Shown here one piece after another: positions 36,676 through 44,367 of a stretch of DNA of 64,000 nucleotides. How positions within the stretch are numbered: the stretch's first letter is position 1; every line of letters begins with the position of its first letter. The translations under genes and the position numbers were made by a program. The notes below the pieces were generated by a model that was not told the origin of the DNA, did not search any database, and saw only the letters and a list, made by a program, of their open reading frames with translations. Origin of the DNA: Loktanella sp. M215 (GTDB lineage Bacteria; Pseudomonadota; Alphaproteobacteria; Rhodobacterales; Rhodobacteraceae); contig NZ_WMEA01000001.1 in NCBI RefSeq assembly GCF_021735925.1, positions 3,750,001-3,814,000 of the forward strand. The letters run 5' to 3'.

Positions 36676-37698
36676 TCAGCCCTTCTTGAGCACTTCGCGG
36701 CCCAGCAGTTCGGCGATCTGCACGGCGTTCAGGGCAGCGCCCTTGCGCAGGTTGTCGGACACGCACCACAGGTTGATGCCGTTCTCGACCGTACTGTCGT
36801 CGCGGATACGGCTGATGAAGGTCGCATAATCGCCGACGCATTCGATCGGCGTGACGTAGCCGCCGTCCTCGCGCTTGTCGATCACCATGATGCCGGGGGA
36901 TTCGCGCAGGATGTCGCGCGCCTCGTCGGCGTCCAGCGGGTTCTCGAACTCGATGTTGATCGACTCCGAATGACCGACGAAGACCGGCACGCGGACGCAG
37001 GTGGCCGTGACCTTGATCTTGGGATCGAGGATCTTCTTGGTCTCGGCGACCATCTTCCATTCTTCCTTGGTCTCGCCGCTATCGAGGAACACGTCGATAT
37101 GCGGGATCACGTTGAAGGCGATCTGCTTGGTGAACTTCGTGGGTGGCTTGGAATCCGTCGGGTTGTAGATGGATTTCGTCTGGTCCCACAGCTCGTCCAT
37201 GCCTTCCTTGCCCGCACCGGACACGGACTGGTAGGTGCTGACGACGACGCGCTTGATCGTGGCGCGGTCGTGCAGCGGCTTCAGCGCCACGACCATTTGA
37301 GCGGTCGAACAGTTCGGGTTCGCGATGATGTTCTTCTTGGCGTAGCCGTGGACGTCCTGCGGGTTGACCTCGGGCACGATCAGCGGGACGTCGGCGTCGT
37401 AGCGATAAAGCGACGAGTTGTCGATCACGACGCAGCCGGCGGCGGCGGCCTTGGGGGCGTATTTCTTGGTCGCGTCAGAGCCTACGGCGAACAGCGCCAT
37501 GTCCCAGCCGGTGAAATCGAAGGTGTCCAGATCGGTGGTCTTCAGGGTGCGGTCGCCAAAGCTGACTTCGGTCCCCAGCGACTTGCGGCTGGCGAGTGCG
37601 GCAATCTCATCCACCGGAAACTCGCGTTCCGCCAGAATGTTCAGCATTTCGTGGCCCACGTTGCCCGTGGCGCCGACGACGACGATTCTGTAACCCAT
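36676..37698 (-). CDS. asd: Aspartate-semialdehyde dehydrogenase
   Basis: 340 aa. N-terminal NADP-binding motif GATGNVGHEML, catalytic Cys130 in IIANPNCSTAQ, and substrate-binding motifs in VSTYQSVSGAGKEGMDEL and FNVIPHIDVF. It reduces aspartyl phosphate to aspartate semialdehyde on the way to lysine/diaminopimelate, threonine and methionine. It is monocistronic, with a hairpin after it. The start at 37698 is the only one that keeps the Rossmann motif. Confidence 0.96.
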   Translation of the reverse strand: MGYRIVVVGATGNVGHEMLNILAEREFPVDEIAALASRKSLGTEVSFGDRTLKTTDLDTFDFTGWDMALFAVGSDATKKYAPKAAAAGCVVIDNSSLYRYDADVPLIVPEVNPQDVHGYAKKNIIANPNCSTAQMVVALKPLHDRATIKRVVVSTYQSVSGAGKEGMDELWDQTKSIYNPTDSKPPTKFTKQIAFNVIPHIDVFLDSGETKEEWKMVAETKKILDPKIKVTATCVRVPVFVGHSESINIEFENPLDADEARDILRESPGIMVIDKREDGGYVTPIECVGDYATFISRIRDDSTVENGINLWCVSDNLRKGAALNAVQIAELLGREVLKKG

Positions 37699-37760
37699 CT
37701 GTCAGGCTCCTTGTTGAGACCGCAGGGTCTTACGCCCCATCTGCCCAAAGGGAAAGGGGG

Positions 37761-38927
37761 TCAGTCCGTGCGGTCCCGCGCGAAGAGGTAGATCAGCAGG
37801 CCCGCCGCCAGCAGCGCCGCGAAGGCCGTGAACAGCAGGGTAAAGGACTGCGTTGGCGTGGCACCGGCGCGATAGATCGGCCCGGTGGCGTATTGCATGA
37901 CGCCGACACCGCCCACCCCGAAGAGGTTCATCAGCGTGACCCCCCGCCCCGTCAGATGCGGCGGAAAGAACGCCCGCGCATGGGCGATGATCAAACCGTA
38001 GGCCGCGGCCCCCGCGCCAAGCACCGCCAGCAGCGCCGTGCTGCGGACAAGGCCCGCTGCAGGCTGCAACGCCAGCAGGACTAGCGCGGCCAAGGCCGCG
38101 GTATTGCCCACGATCACGACCCACTTGCGGGTGCCGAACAGCCGGTCCATCGGGCCGTAGGCAAAGTTGCCGACGATCATCGCAAGTCCCATGACCAGCG
38201 TGACGCGGCCGATGGTCAGGGTATCGGCGCCGTACACCTCTGCGGCGAAGGGTCCGGCCCACAGGCCCCGGATCCCCGCCGCGGGCGCGTAGTTCACGAA
38301 CATCATCGCGAAGATCGGCCAGAGCGCCGGGATGCGCAGCAGGTCGATGACCGACCCGCGCGTCGTCACGGGCAAACGCTCCGGATCGCGCACCAGCACT
38401 GCAATCGCCAGTGCGACGGCGAGCGACAGGGCCGCCAGCGCAAGTACACTGGGTCGCCAGCCAAAGGCCGCAACGCTCCACGCCAGCGGCGAGGCGCCCG
38501 CGATGTTGCCAAGGCTGCCCAGGCCGATCATCGCCGTCGCCAGCGTGGCGAACATCGACGCCGAATACTGCCGTGCAAAGATGTAGTAGCTGGCCATCAA
38601 GACCGGAGAGCAGCCTACGCCAAGCAGCACCATCGCCCATGTAATATGCACCGGCGACTGCGCCAGCGCGAAGGCCAGCGCGCCGCCACCGCCGCCCACG
38701 GCAAAAAGGCTCGCCGCCGTCCAGCGCGGCCCGAACCGGTCCAGCGCGGCACCCACCGGGATCTGCATGGCGGCGAAGACCAGAAACCAGACGCTGGAGG
38801 CGGTGGCGAGGTTTTCCGGCGTCGCACCGAGGTCCGCCTTCAGCACCGGAGACAGCACCGGTAGGAACGCGCGGTAGAATTGCGACAGGGCGTAGGACAG
38901 GGCGAGGACGATCAGGCCTTTGGTCAT
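37761..38927 (-). CDS. MFS transporter
   Basis: 388 aa, 12 predicted helices. The loop between helices 2 and 3 has the general MFS motif in the form VGAALDRFGPRWTA. The ATG at 38927 has GGAG upstream; a longer in-frame reading to 39065 would cross the intergenic hairpin and is rejected. The substrate is not evident. It stands alone between asd and the divergent FrhB-like gene. Confidence 0.8.
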   Translation of the reverse strand: MTKGLIVLALSYALSQFYRAFLPVLSPVLKADLGATPENLATASSVWFLVFAAMQIPVGAALDRFGPRWTAASLFAVGGGGGALAFALAQSPVHITWAMVLLGVGCSPVLMASYYIFARQYSASMFATLATAMIGLGSLGNIAGASPLAWSVAAFGWRPSVLALAALSLAVALAIAVLVRDPERLPVTTRGSVIDLLRIPALWPIFAMMFVNYAPAAGIRGLWAGPFAAEVYGADTLTIGRVTLVMGLAMIVGNFAYGPMDRLFGTRKWVVIVGNTAALAALVLLALQPAAGLVRSTALLAVLGAGAAAYGLIIAHARAFFPPHLTGRGVTLMNLFGVGGVGVMQYATGPIYRAGATPTQSFTLLFTAFAALLAAGLLIYLFARDRTD

Positions 38928-38993
38928 GTGCGAAAGCTCCTCTTGCGATGTGGTGGCATGGGGGTGCGGAGGGTGCAAGAGGTGGCGCGGTTG

Positions 38994-39038
38994 CCGGGGC
39001 GCCGCCCCGGACCCCGAAGTATTTTTGACCAGAAGAAG
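38994..39038 (+). repeat. Copy 2 of the hairpin plus GTATTTTTG intergenic element
   Basis: CCGGGGC (38994-39000) pairs with GCCCCGG (39004-39010); then come ACCCCGAAGTATTTTTG and a purine-rich run (AGAAGAAGG). It resembles an intrinsic terminator read rightwards and lies directly upstream of the FrhB-like gene. The layout matches the copy at 43225-43250 upstream of dgcA. Confidence 0.55.
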
Positions 39039-39106
39039 GGGGGCCGCGGTGGGCGGGTATGTCAACTGAACTGGACAGTGCCACGCGACCCGGTAAGGTC
39101 GCGATC

Positions 39107-40327
39107 ATGACCGATGCGCCCACCCTGCCCCGCTTCGCCGACGCCGCCCCCCGCGGGCTTTGCACCGATTGCGGTGTCAGCCGGATGACCAACCCGGCGG
39201 CCTGTGGGCAGGCCTGCCAGTTCATCAAGCCGGACTACCCCGGAACCGAGGCACGGGTTCACGGGCGCGCTGCTGGCCAGACGGACGACGAGGGCTTCTT
39301 TGGCGTCTATCAGGCCATGTACCGCGCGCGCATGACGCCCCCCGCCGCAGGCGCCCAGTGGACCGGGATCACGACCGGTCTGGCCGCCGATCTGCTGCGC
39401 CGGGGCGTCGTCGACGCGGTGCTGGCCATGGTGCCGGATGCAACGGATTCCTGGGCGCCCCGCCCTGCGATCCTGACCACGCCCGACCAGATGCAGCACG
39501 CGCGCGGCATGCGGATGGGCTACGCCCCCTTGCTGGCGCTGCTCGAACCGGCAGCCGCGGCGGGACACCGGCGCATCGCCGTCATCGGCATTCCCTGCCA
39601 GATCTACGCCCTGCGCAAGCTCGAGGCCGATCTGGGGTTCGAGCGGATCTATGTCATCGGAACGCCCTGTTCCGACAACACGACGACTGCCAACTTCCAC
39701 GGCTTCCTCGCGCGTCTGACCGATGCGCCAGAGACGGTCACCTATCTGGAATTCCGCGCGGATTATCATGTCGAATTGCGCTTTGCCGATGGCAACCGCC
39801 GTCTGATCCCGTTCCTGCAACTGCCGCTGTCAGACCTGCCGGGCGATTTCTTTCCGCTGACCTGCCGGACCTGCGTCGACTATACCAACCGGCTGGCGGA
39901 CATCACCGTGGGCTACATGGCCGGGATGGGCGATCAGTGGCTGATCGTGCGCAACGACCGCGGGGCCGAGATGCTGGCGGCCCTCGGCGACCGGATCGCG
40001 CTGGCGCCGGTGGACTCGCGCGGCAAGCGGGCGGGTCCGGTCAAGGGCTTCATCGCGAACACGCGGCTGGCGGCCGGCGGTCTGCCGCTGCGAAGGATGC
40101 CCGACTGGCTGCGCCCCATCATGGGCTGGCTGATGCCAAAAATGGGGCCGAAGGGGCTGGAGTTCGCACGTGCGCGGGTCGAGATGAAAGCGGCCGAGGC
40201 GATCCTTCACCTGCGCCGCGAGGAACCGGCCAAGATGAAGAACATGATCCCCGGCCACGTCTGGCGGATCGCAGCCCCCTACGGCCTGACGCCGGAGGCG
40301 GGCGAGCGACATGACGACGCGGGCTGA
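39107..40327 (+). CDS. FrhB/BciB-like iron-sulfur flavoprotein
   Basis: 406 aa of the coenzyme F420 hydrogenase/dehydrogenase beta-subunit family. N-terminal cysteines CTDCGVSRMTNPAACGQAC, the central GIPCQIYALRKLEADLG, and CRTCVDYTNRLADITVGYM mark FeS and flavin sites. The same family includes BciB, the ferredoxin-dependent 8-vinyl reductase of (bacterio)chlorophyll synthesis, which is the likeliest relative in this group. No other bch or puf gene is in the window, so that role is only a possibility. I chose the ATG at 39107 (AAGG upstream) over an ATG at 39059. Confidence 0.75.
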   Translation: MTDAPTLPRFADAAPRGLCTDCGVSRMTNPAACGQACQFIKPDYPGTEARVHGRAAGQTDDEGFFGVYQAMYRARMTPPAAGAQWTGITTGLAADLLRRGVVDAVLAMVPDATDSWAPRPAILTTPDQMQHARGMRMGYAPLLALLEPAAAAGHRRIAVIGIPCQIYALRKLEADLGFERIYVIGTPCSDNTTTANFHGFLARLTDAPETVTYLEFRADYHVELRFADGNRRLIPFLQLPLSDLPGDFFPLTCRTCVDYTNRLADITVGYMAGMGDQWLIVRNDRGAEMLAALGDRIALAPVDSRGKRAGPVKGFIANTRLAAGGLPLRRMPDWLRPIMGWLMPKMGPKGLEFARARVEMKAAEAILHLRREEPAKMKNMIPGHVWRIAAPYGLTPEAGERHDDAG

Positions 40328-40517
40328 TCCTCCGGCGGGTGTCCGAAGTGCCATGGTCGCTTGATCACCATACCGATCCGCATGATCGACATCCGGGGTT
40401 AAACCTGTAGCGGCCAGACCATGCCAAGAGAATGGATAGTGTGTTTCCATCCGGGATATTGTCGCGCGCGTCCCGACCGGACAATCTGGCTGAAATTTCA
40501 ACCAAAGGTTTTTTATC

Positions 40518-41384
40518 ATGTCGTTGTTTCTTGTCCCACTCCTTCTGTCGATCGGCCTCGCCGGATTTCTGCTGCATGATTCGGGAAAGGACGATGACCA
40601 GCCCGCAGATCAGACGCCGCCGAAGGACCCCGGCGATGGCCCGGATCTGCTGGACCCGGTGATCGGCGCAGATCCGGTGACGCCCCTCCCGGTCAACGCC
40701 GATGGCAAAACCATCCTGCAGGCCGACGAGGGCGACAACGTCATCCTCGCCAACGACCGGCCAGAGGTGATCTTTGCCGGTGGCGGCAACGACAGCGTCA
40801 TCGGGCGCGGTGGCGACGACGAGATTTTCCTCGGACAGGGTGACGACCAGCATTTCTACCGCAGCGGGCCGAATTTCGATGGCGATCTGGTGCCGAGCTA
40901 TGGCAAGGGCGACGACCTGATCCGCGGCGGCGGTGGCCGGGATGCGATCAAGGACGACGAAGGGGCCGACACGCTTTATGGCGACGCCAGCGCGGACGTG
41001 CTGGACGCGCGCGATACCGCAGGTCGCGATCCCCAGTCGGACACCCTGTTCGGCGGCGCCGGGGACGATCTGCTGATCGGTGACGACGGCGACATTCTGG
41101 ACGGCGGGATCGGCACCGATACCTACTACATCGCGACCGACGACGTGGACGCCGCCCCCGTCATCATCAGCGACATCCAACCGGGCGAACGCATCGTCAT
41201 CGAACTCAACGGCGCGTCAGAGGACGACCTGTCTGCCGATCTGGCCGCCGACAACCGCACGATCAACCTGCGGCTGGAAGGGCGGATCGTGGCCAAGCTG
41301 TTCGGCGTCGACGGGCCTCAGGATCTGACGGCAGACGTGTCGGGCCAGCAGTCCTTCGACATCCTCTACGTCACCGCGCCCTAG
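40518..41384 (+). CDS. Small RTX (haemolysin-type calcium-binding repeat) protein
   Basis: 288 aa. Residues 1-19 are hydrophobic (SLFLVPLLLSIGLAGFLL), a probable membrane anchor or signal, then an acidic Pro-rich linker. Nonapeptide-type calcium repeats follow (FAGGGNDSVIGRGGDDEIFLGQGDD, GKGDDLIRGGGGRDAIKDDEGADTL, FGGAGDDLLIGDDGDILDGG, each a separate block). A final globular domain has VIISDIQPGERIVIEL. An N-terminal hydrophobic segment is unusual, since RTX proteins normally rely on a C-terminal type I signal. The type I ATPase and adaptor at 51313-54359 might or might not serve it. Confidence 0.82.
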   Translation: MSLFLVPLLLSIGLAGFLLHDSGKDDDQPADQTPPKDPGDGPDLLDPVIGADPVTPLPVNADGKTILQADEGDNVILANDRPEVIFAGGGNDSVIGRGGDDEIFLGQGDDQHFYRSGPNFDGDLVPSYGKGDDLIRGGGGRDAIKDDEGADTLYGDASADVLDARDTAGRDPQSDTLFGGAGDDLLIGDDGDILDGGIGTDTYYIATDDVDAAPVIISDIQPGERIVIELNGASEDDLSADLAADNRTINLRLEGRIVAKLFGVDGPQDLTADVSGQQSFDILYVTAP

Positions 41385-42238
41385 ATCGCGGCCTTGCGGC
41401 TTTCGTCCAGGTAGATCTCGCGCAGGCGTGCCGCCACGGGGCCTGGCGCGCCGGTGCCGATGGCCGCGCCGTCCATCTCGACGACCGGCATGACGAACAT
41501 GCTGGCCGAGGTGATGAAGGCCTCGTCTGCCGCCTGCGCCTCGGCCACGGTAAAGGGCCGCTCCTCGACCGTCATCTGCGCTTCGCGGGCAAAGCGCAGG
41601 ACGGCGGCGCGGGTGATGCCATGTAGGATGTCATGGCCCAGCTGGCGGGTGACGATGGTGTTGCCCTTGACGATATAGGCGTTGTTCGACGTGCCTTCGG
41701 TGACGTGGTCGTCCTCGACCATCCAGGCGTCGTCGGCCCCCGCCGCCTTGGCCATCATCTTGCCCATCGAGGGATAAAGCAGCTGCACCGTCTTGATATC
41801 GCGCCGCCCCCAACGCTGGTCGGGGATCGAGATGACCTTCATCCCCTTCAGCGCCATCGGGCTGTCCGCCATGCCGGGCTTGGCCTGGGTGAACAGCACC
41901 ACGGTCGGTGGCGTATCCTTGGGCGGAAAGGCGAAATCGCGGTCACCGGGCGACCCGCGCGTGATTTGCAGATAGATCATGCCGTCGGTGATCTCGTTCA
42001 GGCGGACCAGCTCGCGGTGAACCTCCAGCAAAGCGTCGCGGCCCATCGGCAGGGCCATCTCCAGCTCGGTCAGGGACCGCTGCAGGCGCACGGCGTGGCC
42101 GTCGAAGTCGATCAGCTTGCCATCCAGCACGGAGGTCACTTCATAGACGCCGTCGGCCATCAGAAAGCCGCGGTCGAAAATGCTGACCTTGGCCGCGTCT
42201 TCGGGCAGGTAGTCGCCATTCAGGTAAACGGTGCGCAT
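41381..42238 (-). CDS. dat: D-amino acid aminotransferase
   Basis: 285 aa, fold-type IV PLP enzyme. The Schiff-base Lys149 lies in GRRDIKTVQLL, and VTEGTSNNAYIV and SASMFVMPVVEMDG are the phosphate-binding and active-site regions. It should convert D-alanine and D-glutamate with 2-oxo acids. The start at 42238 begins with the family MRTVYLNGDYLPE. It is 4 bp after dgcA and thus in its operon, giving a three-gene D-amino acid set. Its stop codon overlaps the convergent RTX stop (CTAG). Confidence 0.88.
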   Translation of the reverse strand: MRTVYLNGDYLPEDAAKVSIFDRGFLMADGVYEVTSVLDGKLIDFDGHAVRLQRSLTELEMALPMGRDALLEVHRELVRLNEITDGMIYLQITRGSPGDRDFAFPPKDTPPTVVLFTQAKPGMADSPMALKGMKVISIPDQRWGRRDIKTVQLLYPSMGKMMAKAAGADDAWMVEDDHVTEGTSNNAYIVKGNTIVTRQLGHDILHGITRAAVLRFAREAQMTVEERPFTVAEAQAADEAFITSASMFVMPVVEMDGAAIGTGAPGPVAARLREIYLDESRKAAI

Positions 42239-42242
42239 GGTC

Positions 42243-43208
42243 TTATCCCCAAAGTGCGGCGCTGGGCGGGTGCACGCCAGCGGTGTCATAATGCAAAGGC
42301 TGATCCCGGTCTTCGGCCAGAAGCAGCGGTCCGTCAAGATCGGTAAACGCCACCCCCTGCGCAAGTATGGTGGCCGGTGCCATCGCCAGCGACGACCCGA
42401 CCATGCAACCGACCATGATGCCGTATCCCTCGGCCTGCGCCTGCGTCTTCAGGGCCAGCGCCTCGGTCAGCCCGCCGGTCTTGTCCAGCTTGATGTTCAC
42501 CATGTCATACTTGCCGCGCAGCCCCGGCAAGGACGCCCGGTCATGGCAGGATTCGTCAGCACAGACCGGCAGGGGCCGCGCGATCTCGGCCAGCATGTCG
42601 TCGGCGCCGGCAGGCAGAGGCTGCTCCACCATCCTCACTCCCAACCGGATCAGGTGCGGGGCCAGATCCGCGTAGATCTCCGCCGTCCATCCTTCGTTGG
42701 CGTCCACGATGATCGCGGCGTCCGGTGCGCCACGGCGCACCGCCTCCAGCCTTTCCATGTCGTCGGGCGTGCCGAGCTTGATCTTCAGCAGCGGACGCGC
42801 GGCGTTCTTGGCCGCCTGCGCCTGCATCGCGTCCGGCGTATCCAGCGAAAGGGTATAGGCGGTGACCTGCGGCTGCGGCACGGCCAGCCCCAGCAGGTCC
42901 CAGACCCGCCGCCCCGCGCGCTTGGCCGCCAGATCCCAAAGGGCGCAGTCCACGGCATTGCGCGCCGCACCGGCGGGCAGCAGGCCTTGCAAACCCTCGA
43001 TCGTCAGATCACCCGGCAACCCCGCAATCTGGTCCGCCACGCTGTCCAAAGTCTCGTCATACCGTGCGTAAGGCACGCATTCACCACGCCCAGACACCGC
43101 CCCATCCGTCACCGTCGCCGTCAGCACCTTTGCCTCCGTCCGCGACCCGCGCGAGATCGTAAAGACCTGCTCCAGCCGGAACACATCCCGCGTCACGTCA
43201 ATGCGCAT
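42243..43208 (-). CDS. dgcA: DgcA-type N-acetyl-D-glutamate racemase (dipeptide epimerase family)
   Basis: 321 aa of the enolase superfamily. Catalytic lysines lie in LLKIKLGT and in NIKLDKTGG; the metal ligands in IVDANEGW, VEQPLP and CADESC. By sequence alone it would be called an L-Ala-D/L-Glu epimerase. Next to dgcN the better reading is DgcA of the marine D-glutamate catabolic route, which converts N-acetyl-D-glutamate to the L form. The ATG at 43208 has GAGGA upstream. Confidence 0.82.
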   Translation of the reverse strand: MRIDVTRDVFRLEQVFTISRGSRTEAKVLTATVTDGAVSGRGECVPYARYDETLDSVADQIAGLPGDLTIEGLQGLLPAGAARNAVDCALWDLAAKRAGRRVWDLLGLAVPQPQVTAYTLSLDTPDAMQAQAAKNAARPLLKIKLGTPDDMERLEAVRRGAPDAAIIVDANEGWTAEIYADLAPHLIRLGVRMVEQPLPAGADDMLAEIARPLPVCADESCHDRASLPGLRGKYDMVNIKLDKTGGLTEALALKTQAQAEGYGIMVGCMVGSSLAMAPATILAQGVAFTDLDGPLLLAEDRDQPLHYDTAGVHPPSAALWG

Positions 43209-43224
43209 CGCCAGTCCTCGCTTT

Positions 43225-43266
43225 TTTCAAAATACTCCCGCCGGAGGCTCGGTTTTGCATGCAAAA
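43225..43266 (-). repeat. Copy 3 of the GAGTATTTTG element with a 14-bp palindrome, between dgcN and dgcA
   Basis: On the minus strand: the perfect palindrome TTTTGCATGCAAAA (43253-43266), then CTCCGGCGGGAG (a small dyad) followed by TATTTTGAAAAAAG. It fills the 63-bp gap between dgcN and dgcA. It shares the dyad plus GTATTT layout with the copies at 1515-1531 and 38994-39038. Confidence 0.5.
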
Positions 43267-43271
43267 TCGAC

Positions 43272-44273
43272 TCAAGGCGCCACCAGTGCATCCACCAGAC
43301 GCGCCGCCCCTTGCCGGTACGGATCGACCGTCGGCAGGCCCATGCGGTCCTCGACCTCCGCCAGATAGGCCTCGAAGGCATCGTCGCCCAGATGTTGCGT
43401 ATTGACCGAGACGCCGACGACCCGGCAGTCCGGATTGGCGACGCGGGCCAGCGGCAGGGCCGTGTCGCGCAGCACCTCCAGCGTCGGCAGCGCGTAATCC
43501 GGCAGACCGCGCATGTGGGTACGGGTGGGTTCGTGCGCGAGGATCAGCGCATCGGGTTGCCCCCCATGAACCAGCGCCATCGTCACGCCGGAGTAGCTCA
43601 CGTGGAACAGGCTCCCCTGCCCCTCGATATGGTCCCAATGATCGGCGTCGTTGTCCGGCGTCAGCCATTCCACCGCGCCGGCCATGAAATCAGCGACGAC
43701 CGCATCCAGCGGCACACCTTCGCCGGTGATCAGGATGCCGGTCTGGCCCGTCGCGCGAAAACTGCTTTTCAGGCCGCGGGCCTTCATCTCGGTATCCATC
43801 GCGAGGGCGGTGTACATCTTGCCGACGGAACAATCGGTGCCGACGGTCAGCACGCGCTTGCCGGTGCGGGGGATGCCGCTGGCGATAGGATACTTGACCG
43901 ACGGCACGCGCACGTCGTGCAAGGTACGTCCGTACTGCGCCGCCGCTGCGGCAAGGTCCGGCTCGTCCCGCAGCAGGTTGTGCAGACCAGAGGCGAGGTC
44001 GTAGCCCGCGGCAAGGGCCGCCAGCAGCTGCTCCTTCCATGCGGGAGAGATCATCCCGCCACGGTTCGCCACACCGATCACCAGCGTTTTCGCCCCGGCA
44101 GCCAGCCCCTCCTCCAGCGTCATTTCCGTCAGACCCAGATCGGCGCGACACTCGGGCAGGCGCATCTGGCCCACGGCGTGGCCGGGGCGCCAGTCGCGGA
44201 TGCCGATGGCCACCTTGCAGGCCAGCATGTCGGGGGCGTCGCCCAGAAACAGAAGATAGGGGGTCTGGATCAT
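43272..44273 (-). CDS. dgcN: DgcN-type D-glutamate N-acetyltransferase (DUF1611)
   Basis: 333 aa DUF1611 protein. An N-terminal Rossmann-like domain (YLLFLGDAPDMLACKVAIGI) is followed by a P-loop-type domain with GTDCSVGKMYTALAM and the conserved HWDHIEGQGSLFHVSYSGV. DUF1611 proteins next to DgcA have been described as D-glutamate N-acetyltransferases feeding N-acetyl-L-glutamate into central metabolism. It is first in the dgcN-dgcA-dat order; a 25-bp palindrome lies 45-69 bp upstream of its start. Confidence 0.82.
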   Translation of the reverse strand: MIQTPYLLFLGDAPDMLACKVAIGIRDWRPGHAVGQMRLPECRADLGLTEMTLEEGLAAGAKTLVIGVANRGGMISPAWKEQLLAALAAGYDLASGLHNLLRDEPDLAAAAAQYGRTLHDVRVPSVKYPIASGIPRTGKRVLTVGTDCSVGKMYTALAMDTEMKARGLKSSFRATGQTGILITGEGVPLDAVVADFMAGAVEWLTPDNDADHWDHIEGQGSLFHVSYSGVTMALVHGGQPDALILAHEPTRTHMRGLPDYALPTLEVLRDTALPLARVANPDCRVVGVSVNTQHLGDDAFEAYLAEVEDRMGLPTVDPYRQGAARLVDALVAP

Positions 44274-44317
44274 CGTGGTCTCTCCGCAGTCATTTGGCGC
44301 AGCCTAGAACGGGAACG

Positions 44318-44342
44318 GGCGATGCACCAGTGGTGCACCGCC
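44318..44342. promoter_or_regulatory. 25-bp inverted repeat upstream of dgcN
   Basis: GGCGATGCACCA (44318-44329), one base, TGGTGCACCGCC (44331-44342), with one mismatched pair. The core TGCACCA-N-TGGTGCA resembles an NtrC half-site arrangement but with a shorter spacer. It lies between the amtB stop and dgcN, so it could be an operator for the D-glutamate genes or a hairpin ending amtB transcription. Confidence 0.6.
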
Positions 44343-44367
44343 CGCGCCGTTGACCTGTGACCGTCGA

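Noticed and set aside
42231..44360. 709-codon open frame on the plus strand across dgcA and dgcN
   Set aside because: It is antisense to two recognisable genes, shows no family motif, and is explained by the strong third-position GC bias, which removes stops from the opposite strand.
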